This document shows, in pieces, positions 58,483-64,000 of a DNA stretch of 64,000 nt; position 1 is the first letter of the stretch, and each line of letters begins with the position of its first letter. The translations under genes and the position numbers were made by a program. A model generated the notes under the pieces. It was not told the origin of the DNA, ran no database searches, and worked only from the letters and a program-made list of their open reading frames with translations. Origin of the DNA: SIG701 sp045611685 (lineage in GTDB: Bacteria > Bacillota > Clostridia > Oscillospirales > CAG-272); assembly GCA_045611685.1 (NCBI GenBank), contig JAZKXO010000056.1:1-64000 (forward strand), read 5' to 3'.

Positions 58483-60312
58483 ATGGAAAATGATGTAAAG
58501 CGCGCACCTCTTGACGATATGCTCGGCGCGGATAATGCGGATATTCTCAAGGCGAAAAGAACCCGTGCCATTCCAACGGCAGAGGTAAAACTAAATAGCG
58601 GTTCCGATGCCGTCAGTGCGGCACAACTGCAAACGCGTATGAAGCGGGCTTCTTCTTCGGATGCAATTCCGATTGCGAAGCGTCCGACCGCGGTACCTTC
58701 CAAGGGGACGCAACCCGTGAAAGCACGCCCCGCCGTCCAGTCGGCGGCACCGCAAGGAAGATCGGCCACGGCTTCAAAAGCGGCACCTGCAGTCAGCCGT
58801 CCCGTACAAAAGCAGATGCCCGTATCTGCAGAAAAACGCGCCGTTCCCGCGGCAAAATCGGTAAAATCGACAGAACCTGTCAAGCCCGTCGCCGAGAATG
58901 CTCCCCGTCCTGCGGTGAGCGGACAAAAGCCTGCCCGTACGCCGGCGAGCAGTCCGGAGAATAACTCCCGGACGATCCCCTTTAAGGTCATTTACGCGGA
59001 CCAGGTAAAGAAATCGGAAAAAAAACAGCCGGTGTCCCAAAACGCTGCCGCCATCCACGCTTTGATCCCGCATCAGAAGGCGGAGATTCACAAAAAGGGT
59101 GACGACGAAAATACCGTAACCCGCGTGACCGATATGAGTCTCTCCTTGCCGAGCGATGCAACGCGTGTCAGTAAGGCTCAGCCGGTCATACCGGACAAAA
59201 AACAGCCGAGGCCTGACCGCGAGGAGGAGGAAAGCGAAGGCGGCAACACGATCATCAGCGTGATCAAAGCCATCACGTATATGGTTTCCATTGTCGTGGT
59301 TTCCGTGTTTTTGGCGGTCTTTGTCATTCTCGTCGGCAACGATATATACGCGCTCGTGAAGGATGAAGCCGTTATAGAGATTTCCGTGCCGGAGTATGCG
59401 ACTCTAAACGATGTATCAGAGCTTCTCTATGAAAACGGAATTATCGAATATCCCAACGTGTTCAAAATCTACGCCAATCTTAAAAAGGATAACGGTCAGT
59501 TTATCGCGGGATCATATCCGATCAGTCCTACGATGAATTACGACGAGCTTCTGGCGGCCTTCAAACCGAAAAAAGCCACCGGTACATCCCGTATCACGAT
59601 TCCCGAGGGGTATACGACCGATCAGATCATTGATCTGTTCGTTTCAAAAGGAATCGGTACGCGCGAAGGATATGTGGAGGCAATCAACAACTACGATTTT
59701 GATTACTGGTTCATCGACGAGCTTGAGGAGAACGGCTGGAAGGACGGCCGTTATTACCGCCTTGACGGATATCTCTTCCCGGACACGTACGAGTTCTACA
59801 ACGCTTCAACGGAGGTCGTGGTTATCAATAAACTGCTGAAACGTTTCAATGAAGTGTTTATTGAATCCTACGCGATCAAAGCGAAAGAGCTCGGCTATAC
59901 GGTGGATGAGATTCTGACGCTCGCTTCCATGGTGGAAAAAGAAGGCGGAACGCAGGCGGATTTCTTCAACATTTCCTCCGTGTTTAATAATCGACTTAAG
60001 AATGCGGCACGTTACCCGTACCTTGAATGCGACGCGACGATCGTTTATGCGCTCGAGCATGAGACGGGTGAGCACGTAAATCCCACGAAGGAGCATCTCT
60101 CCTACCAGACGCCGTATAACACGCACACGAACAAGGGGCTCCCGCCCGGACCGATCTCGAACCCGAGTGCGAGTGCCATCCGCGCTGCTCTCTATCCGGC
60201 GGACACAGATTATTATTTCTTCGTTTCCGCATCTGCTACGGTAACGTATTATGCGTCCACGCTCGATGAGCACAATGCAAACGTGCAGAAAGCTGCCTCC
60301 GCGAGAGGATGA
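58483..60312 (+). CDS. mltG: Endolytic transglycosylase MltG with long disordered N-terminus
   Basis: A 609-residue protein. Residues 1-255 are a low-complexity Ala/Pro/Lys/Val/Ser-rich cytoplasmic region; a membrane helix spans about 260-283; a LysM-like domain (about 295-360) and the YceG catalytic domain (about 360-605) follow, with LASMVEKEGG (about 484-493) carrying the catalytic Glu and a GLPPGPISNPS motif near the end. MltG cuts nascent glycan strands to end chain elongation. The N-terminal region is several times longer than in most homologues and could dock divisome partners. Confidence 0.93.
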   Translation: MENDVKRAPLDDMLGADNADILKAKRTRAIPTAEVKLNSGSDAVSAAQLQTRMKRASSSDAIPIAKRPTAVPSKGTQPVKARPAVQSAAPQGRSATASKAAPAVSRPVQKQMPVSAEKRAVPAAKSVKSTEPVKPVAENAPRPAVSGQKPARTPASSPENNSRTIPFKVIYADQVKKSEKKQPVSQNAAAIHALIPHQKAEIHKKGDDENTVTRVTDMSLSLPSDATRVSKAQPVIPDKKQPRPDREEEESEGGNTIISVIKAITYMVSIVVVSVFLAVFVILVGNDIYALVKDEAVIEISVPEYATLNDVSELLYENGIIEYPNVFKIYANLKKDNGQFIAGSYPISPTMNYDELLAAFKPKKATGTSRITIPEGYTTDQIIDLFVSKGIGTREGYVEAINNYDFDYWFIDELEENGWKDGRYYRLDGYLFPDTYEFYNASTEVVVINKLLKRFNEVFIESYAIKAKELGYTVDEILTLASMVEKEGGTQADFFNISSVFNNRLKNAARYPYLECDATIVYALEHETGEHVNPTKEHLSYQTPYNTHTNKGLPPGPISNPSASAIRAALYPADTDYYFFVSASATVTYYASTLDEHNANVQKAASARG

Positions 60313-60322
60313 ACAACAAAAT

Positions 60323-60357
60323 AGAGGCTGGTGCTTTTGGCATCAGCCTCTCGTTTT
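60323..60357. terminator. Bidirectional terminator
   Basis: AGAGGCTGGTGC and GCATCAGCCTCT (60323-60351) with a TTTTG loop and downstream CGTTTTT, between convergent mltG and the SLH gene. Confidence 0.85.
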
Positions 60358-62040
60358 TCATTGGTCGCTATCCTTTGCGGAATAATCCACAAAACTGATA
60401 TTCACGTCAAGATCCGCATTCGGTACGCCTTCAAATCTGGCGGTGCAGCCGTACTGCCAGATGTCGAAGTCATAGTAGAACGTTGGCTTGTCTCTGTATT
60501 CTGCGTACCAGAAATCGTACGCGTTGATACGGCTCAGTTCGTAATACAGAAGCGATACGCTTTGGTTGCAGTAGACCATAGGCGTATAGCCGGCCTCCTG
60601 CACAGTCGTGCAGAATACGTTGGCCGCTTGACAGAGATTTTCTTTCTCTATTTTGTTCGTCCGTGCGGTCGAGGAATCGATCGTCTCCCAGTCAAACACT
60701 ACGGGGAAGGTGATATCATATCCTTCAATCAGATCAAGAACGTACACCGCTTCGTCGTACGCCTCTTGGGCATCGAGCGCCTGTGAGAAGAAGTACACGC
60801 CGACCTTGATTCCTGCCGCCAGAGCCCCTTCTATGTTCTTTTTAAAATTCGTGTCCGTGTTGAGCTTGCCGGATTCATACCCGCGGTATCCTACTCGTAT
60901 GAAGGCGAAATACACGCCTTCGTCTTTCAGCTTTTCCCAGTTTACGTCGCCCTGCCAGGAGGATACGTCTACGCCGAACCAGGACGGTCTTTCGTCATCC
61001 ATATACCGCATAATACCCTTTTCGTCTTTGACAAACAGATCGGGGTTGTAGGTTGAAACGGGCAGATTCTCGTTAATCGGTACGATATAAGACGCGGCTT
61101 TCAGATAACGGATGAAGCGCCCGTCGGTGTAAGAGAGGATTTTTCCGTAATGATTACACGTCCGAAAACGAATGCTCTCGTAATCCACGCCTTCTGTGAG
61201 AATGATGTTGCCGCCTATATCGTAATAGAGGAGCGTTACGTCATCCGAGGCGATGATAACGAAATCGGCAAGCCCCGTGTACGGACGGTAATTGTAGTCG
61301 CCGGGTTTGTCGATGTAGGTCGTGATCATATTGCTGAGGATCGTTACCGCCTCCGCGCGTGTCAAGGAATCAAGGGGGAAGAAATTGCCGCCGTCGCTTC
61401 CGTGCAGAAAGCCGGCGTCCGTCATCGCCAGTATGTAGCCCTTTGCCCAGTCAGAGATCGTGTCGTAATCCGCGTATACGAACGTCTCCGCCTGCGGATC
61501 GTCTGCCGCTTCGTGGTTGTCGGGAATCTCGTCATCGGTCGGCAGAAACCCGAATGCGCGCGCAATCAAAACGACTGCCTCTTGCCTTGTTACGGACGTA
61601 TCGGGCAAAGCACGGTTTGCTTCGTCGCCGAGCATAACACCCGCTGCACGCAGTTTCAGTATGACCTCCTCATACGGATGATCTTGCGTATCATCGAAGT
61701 GTACCTCGGATACGGTCTTATAATGCATGATTCGATCGAGCAGCACGGCAACCTCGCCACGGGTAATGGGCTCGTCGGGAAGGAAGTTTTCCTCTTCGCC
61801 TTCGAGGATGCCAAGATACTTGAACCGACCGATAGCGTCCGAGGCCCAGTGGCCGACGACGTCGGCGTAGCCGGGATCGTCCGGAATCTCGGATGCAGGT
61901 CCGTCCGTTGTAATGGAAATGCGTTCTGCTGTTTTTCCCGCTTCGGCAGAGTCCGTCTCTGCTTTCGATGCGGCCGTGATCGGCAAAGCGGAAAACAGAA
62001 GGGCGGCTGACAGCACAGCCGACAGAATGTTCTTATGCAT
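60358..62040 (-). CDS. S-layer homology domain GH25 lysozyme
   Basis: A 560-residue secreted protein. Signal peptide (about 1-24), three SLH domains (about 55-105, 112-165, 185-240; WASDAIGRFKYLGI, ITRGEVAVLLDRIM, LTRAEAVTILSNMI), a spacer domain (about 250-340) and a GH25 lysozyme domain (about 350-550) with GVDVSSWQGDVNW (catalytic Asp), FAFIRVGYRGYE and VVFDWETID (Asp-x-Glu). SLH domains bind pyruvylated cell wall polymers, so this is an anchored peptidoglycan hydrolase. AGGAG before ATG 62040. It implies that the organism has SLH-ligand wall polymers. Confidence 0.93.
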   Translation of the reverse strand: MHKNILSAVLSAALLFSALPITAASKAETDSAEAGKTAERISITTDGPASEIPDDPGYADVVGHWASDAIGRFKYLGILEGEEENFLPDEPITRGEVAVLLDRIMHYKTVSEVHFDDTQDHPYEEVILKLRAAGVMLGDEANRALPDTSVTRQEAVVLIARAFGFLPTDDEIPDNHEAADDPQAETFVYADYDTISDWAKGYILAMTDAGFLHGSDGGNFFPLDSLTRAEAVTILSNMITTYIDKPGDYNYRPYTGLADFVIIASDDVTLLYYDIGGNIILTEGVDYESIRFRTCNHYGKILSYTDGRFIRYLKAASYIVPINENLPVSTYNPDLFVKDEKGIMRYMDDERPSWFGVDVSSWQGDVNWEKLKDEGVYFAFIRVGYRGYESGKLNTDTNFKKNIEGALAAGIKVGVYFFSQALDAQEAYDEAVYVLDLIEGYDITFPVVFDWETIDSSTARTNKIEKENLCQAANVFCTTVQEAGYTPMVYCNQSVSLLYYELSRINAYDFWYAEYRDKPTFYYDFDIWQYGCTARFEGVPNADLDVNISFVDYSAKDSDQ

Positions 62041-62170
62041 AGTGTCTCCTGTGTGAATAAATGTCATACTATTATTATACAGGAAGATTTCTGTCGAAAA
62101 ATGGACGTTTTGTGAATGATGCAAAATCTATCCGTGGGAATTTTTTCCTTGCGGCAAGGGGAGTGGATGC

Positions 62171-62199
62171 TTGCGCAGCCCTCCAATGTGTGCTATAAT
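62171..62199 (+). promoter_or_regulatory. trmO promoter
   Basis: TTGCGC (62171-62176), 17-bp spacer, TATAAT (62194-62199) with TGc extension. Confidence 0.7.
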
Positions 62200-62217
62200 A
62201 TATAATAAAGGAAGCAA

Positions 62218-62943
62218 ATGAAGGGAGGGGCGGCTTTGGATCGGTCAGACAAAGAGATCGCCATCAGACCGATTGCCCATATCGAAACGGGATTCAAAGA
62301 GAAATTCGGAATTCCCAGGCAAAGCGGCATGGTCGATGCACTCAAGGGAAGAGTCGTTTTTTTGCCCGAGTATCGCACGCCCGCGGCGTTTCGGGGGCTG
62401 GAGGCCTTTTCACACGTGTGGCTCCTCTGGTACTTCTCCGAAGCCGTGCGCGAAACATGGAATCCAACCGTCCGCCCACCCAGACTGGGCGGCAATACAC
62501 GCATGGGCGTGTTTGCCACGCGTTCGCCGTTCCGCCCGAATAATATAGGCTTATCCTGCGTGCGGCTTGAGGGGATCGATTACGATGCGCCCGACGGCCC
62601 CGTGCTTCTCGTTTCGGGGGTTGATATGCTGGACGGCACGCCGATCTTTGACGTAAAGCCGTACATCCCCGTAACAGATTGCCGTACCGATGCAACAGAG
62701 GGATACACCAAAGAGACGAGAATGCACCGTCTCGCCGTGCACGTGCCTGAGTCCCTTACGACAGACGTTCCAAATGGGGAGATGGAGGCGCTTTTGGGCA
62801 TTCTTGAAAACGATCCGCGACCCGGTTACGACGACGATCCAACGAAGGAGTACGGGCTTACGTTTGGAGGCTACGACGTTGGCTTTTTCGTTGAGGGTGA
62901 CACCCTGCGTGTTATTCGACTTTCGCGTATATCGGAAGAATAA
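62218..62943 (+). CDS. trmO: TsaA/TrmO tRNA t6A37 N6-methyltransferase
   Basis: A 241-residue SAM-dependent enzyme of the class VIII beta-barrel type that methylates t6A37 of tRNA-Thr. IRPIAHIETGFKEKFGIPRQ near the start, FLPEYRTPAAFRGLEAFSHVW, and NTRMGVFATRSPFRPNNIGLS (split motif around TRSPFRPN) are diagnostic. ATG 62218 has AAAGGAAG upstream, but TTG 62236 has a better GGGAGGGG site and leaves a more normal leader after the promoter; either start keeps the whole domain. Confidence 0.92.
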   Translation: MKGGAALDRSDKEIAIRPIAHIETGFKEKFGIPRQSGMVDALKGRVVFLPEYRTPAAFRGLEAFSHVWLLWYFSEAVRETWNPTVRPPRLGGNTRMGVFATRSPFRPNNIGLSCVRLEGIDYDAPDGPVLLVSGVDMLDGTPIFDVKPYIPVTDCRTDATEGYTKETRMHRLAVHVPESLTTDVPNGEMEALLGILENDPRPGYDDDPTKEYGLTFGGYDVGFFVEGDTLRVIRLSRISEE

Positions 62944-62949
62944 AATTAG

Positions 62950-62979
62950 AACGCCGCTGATTATACAGCGGCGTTTATT
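62950..62979. terminator. Bidirectional terminator
   Basis: AACGCCGCTG (62950-62959), loop, CAGCGGCGTT (62966-62975) with TATTTTG following; between convergent trmO and the small minus-strand gene. Confidence 0.8.
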
Positions 62980-63013
62980 TTGCTTCAGCGGCGTATTGGT
63001 GAATGAATCTTTA

Positions 63014-63313
63014 TCAGAGAAGATCTTCCAGAACGTCCGATACGGTACACGGGGTAACGGTGCCGTCAGCGATCTTACGAAAAATCTCGGATGCCTGTTT
63101 AGGATCTGTCGTAATATCCTTTATGAGGCGGGAGTATGTATTCTCACCGTTTTCCGTATATAATATCACAGCGATGGAAAAGAAAGACGTATCATCAAGA
63201 TCAGTTCTCAAAAGAACGCTCATGAGCGTGAGCCCATCAGCCGGTGTTTTAACGGTGGTCTCAACGGGGATCATGGCCGAGGATGCCGGCTCACTTTCTT
63301 TTGCGAAATGCAT
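63014..63313 (-). CDS. Small conserved protein, DUF6514-like
   Basis: A 99-residue cytosolic protein without membrane segments. The end, TVTPCTVSDVLEDLL, and the DITTDPKQASEIFRKI segment recall DUF6514, a Clostridia-only family of unknown function; the match is by eye only. AAAGGAG precedes the ATG with good spacing, and codon use is like its neighbours, so it is a real gene. Its transcript probably starts from a TATAAT seen on the minus strand at 63372-63367. Confidence 0.65.
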   Translation of the reverse strand: MHFAKESEPASSAMIPVETTVKTPADGLTLMSVLLRTDLDDTSFFSIAVILYTENGENTYSRLIKDITTDPKQASEIFRKIADGTVTPCTVSDVLEDLL

Positions 63314-63618
63314 AACAGTTTTCTCCTTTACGTGTTGTCATTTGTCGCCAAGGGTGAAGCGTATCCATTATATCACGGCTCAATCGGCTCGAAGATGCAG
63401 AAAACAGTGCTGCAAAAGTGCCGAAAAACGGCGATTATTTTGCTTTTCCGCAAGGATAACATCGAAAAGTGGGGCGAAAAGCGCGAATTTTGCGAAAAAT
63501 TGCGATCGATATCCCACAACTATTTAATGATTGGTACAAAAGGATTGCAATATTTAGAAATTATAGTGGCGAAAATTCTTTTCAAAAAACAAATATGGCG
63601 TAAATCCTGCATATTTTC
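63314..63618. other. Divergent intergenic region, no gene
   Basis: Apart from the minus-strand TATAAT near 63370, I see no RNA, repeat or reading frame of note. The sequence becomes AT-rich towards 63600. Confidence 0.45.
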
Positions 63619-63647
63619 TTGAATCTATGGCGGTTCTGTGCTATAAT
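63619..63647 (+). promoter_or_regulatory. EamA transporter promoter
   Basis: TTGAAT (63619-63624), 17-bp spacer, TATAAT (63642-63647) with TGc extension. Confidence 0.75.
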
Positions 63648-63685
63648 ATACGAAGTTTATTCGTTTTTAGAAAAGGGGAGAGCCC

Positions 63686-64000
63686 ATGCAGTCTTCATCC
63701 GTATCGAAACAGATCGTCTCCGCGCTTCTTTTGGTGCTTGCCGCTTTCGTGTGGGGGAGTACCTTCGTCGCACAAAGCGTGGGAAGCGATTCCGTTGAGG
63801 CGTTTACCTTTCTTACCAGCCGTTCGTTTATTTCCGGCGTGGCGCTCCTGGGCGTGATTGCCATACGGCGCGCACTGCGTGCCAAAAACAAAACGGAGAG
63901 CGAAAAAACAGCCTCTCCGCGCACGCTTTGGATCGGCGGTATTCTTTGCGGTGTCGCGCTTATGGTGGCAAGCAGTCTCCAGCAGATCGGCATCAAGGAT
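63686..64000 (+). CDS. EamA/DMT family transporter (partial)
   Basis: The first 105 codons of a membrane protein running off the right edge. Two to three hydrophobic helices are visible: SALLLVLAAFVWGSTFVAQS (about 11-30, the typical EamA first helix with FVWGSTF), one near 40-62 and one near 82-100 with SSLQQIGI. AAAAGGGGAG lies before the ATG. EamA proteins export amino acids, nucleobases or other metabolites; the substrate cannot be told. Confidence 0.88.
   Translation, partial: MQSSSVSKQIVSALLLVLAAFVWGSTFVAQSVGSDSVEAFTFLTSRSFISGVALLGVIAIRRALRAKNKTESEKTASPRTLWIGGILCGVALMVASSLQQIGIKD

Noticed and set aside
1..64000. CRISPR arrays, insertion sequences, integrases, prophage genes, rRNA
   Set aside because: None were seen on either strand in the window.

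Overview
This window looks like a chromosomal stretch of an anaerobic Bacillota (Clostridia) genome, probably a gut lineage in or near Oscillospirales/Christensenellales; that placement is inference. Supporting it are a Rex redox regulator, a WalRK-YycHI operon, a CotJB-type spore coat protein, an S-layer-anchored lysozyme, an Etf-linked lactate dehydrogenase, Clostridia-type small families (DUF1653, DUF1858, DUF1294), strong GGAGG ribosome sites and sigma-A promoters, often with a TGc extended -10. I find 57 complete protein genes, one amber-interrupted gene (metF), one partial gene at the right edge and three tRNAs. Stop codons of the 57 genes are about 33 TAA, 23 TGA and only one TAG.

The standout is the left end. 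At 149-1363 there is a compact, AT-rich retron: promoter, a non-coding RNA bounded by a perfect 10-bp a1/a2 inverted repeat (184-193 and 417-426), and a reverse transcriptase with the retron NAxxH and VTG hallmarks and a YCDD catalytic box. No effector gene lies between RNA and RT or directly downstream, so it is either solitary or its partner lies left of the window. A perfect 32-bp palindrome follows.

From 1.7 to 9.4 kb: a nucleotidyltransferase-HEPN-like protein, a PASTA-NodB lipoprotein, a TetR/ABC-2 exporter operon, gpsA, a tRNA-Met/tRNA-Glu operon, and rex with an AspT-type transporter. From 9.4 to 18.2 kb (minus strand): a one-carbon/methionine operon (metF, MetH activation domain, truncated metH, L-serine dehydratase), with metF carrying an in-frame amber codon, then etfB-etfA-lctD for electron-confurcating lactate oxidation. 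From 18.3 to 25.1 kb: tRNA-CAU with a degenerate duplication of its 3' end and terminator, a glmU-like/glmM/glmS UDP-GlcNAc operon, and a CxxC-repeat transglutaminase lipoprotein.

From 25.2 to 35 kb: rluA, a DUF3810 metalloprotease-like gene, a degenerate NodB protein, walR-walK-yycH-yycI, murA and a DUF1858 protein. From 35 to 43 kb: trmK, nif3-like, a flavoprotein, two CobW GTPases (one with a His-rich metal loop, one fused to a DUF1980-like domain), CYTH, GNAT, DUF1653, an M42 peptidase, an unusual five-hairpin element and a solitary CotJB-like gene. From 43 to 52.7 kb: rnhA, DUF1294, comEC with a degenerate metallo-beta-lactamase domain, htrA, vanY-type carboxypeptidase, pnp, rpsO and two half-size TSUP proteins. 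From 52.9 kb to the end: ftsK, tmk, a DJ-1 protein, 5-FTHF cyclo-ligase, a CPBP protease, mltG, an SLH-GH25 lysozyme, trmO, a small conserved protein and the start of an EamA transporter. The content is dominated by envelope biogenesis and its control (glm genes, murA, WalRK, mltG, VanY, GH25) and one-carbon/lactate metabolism.
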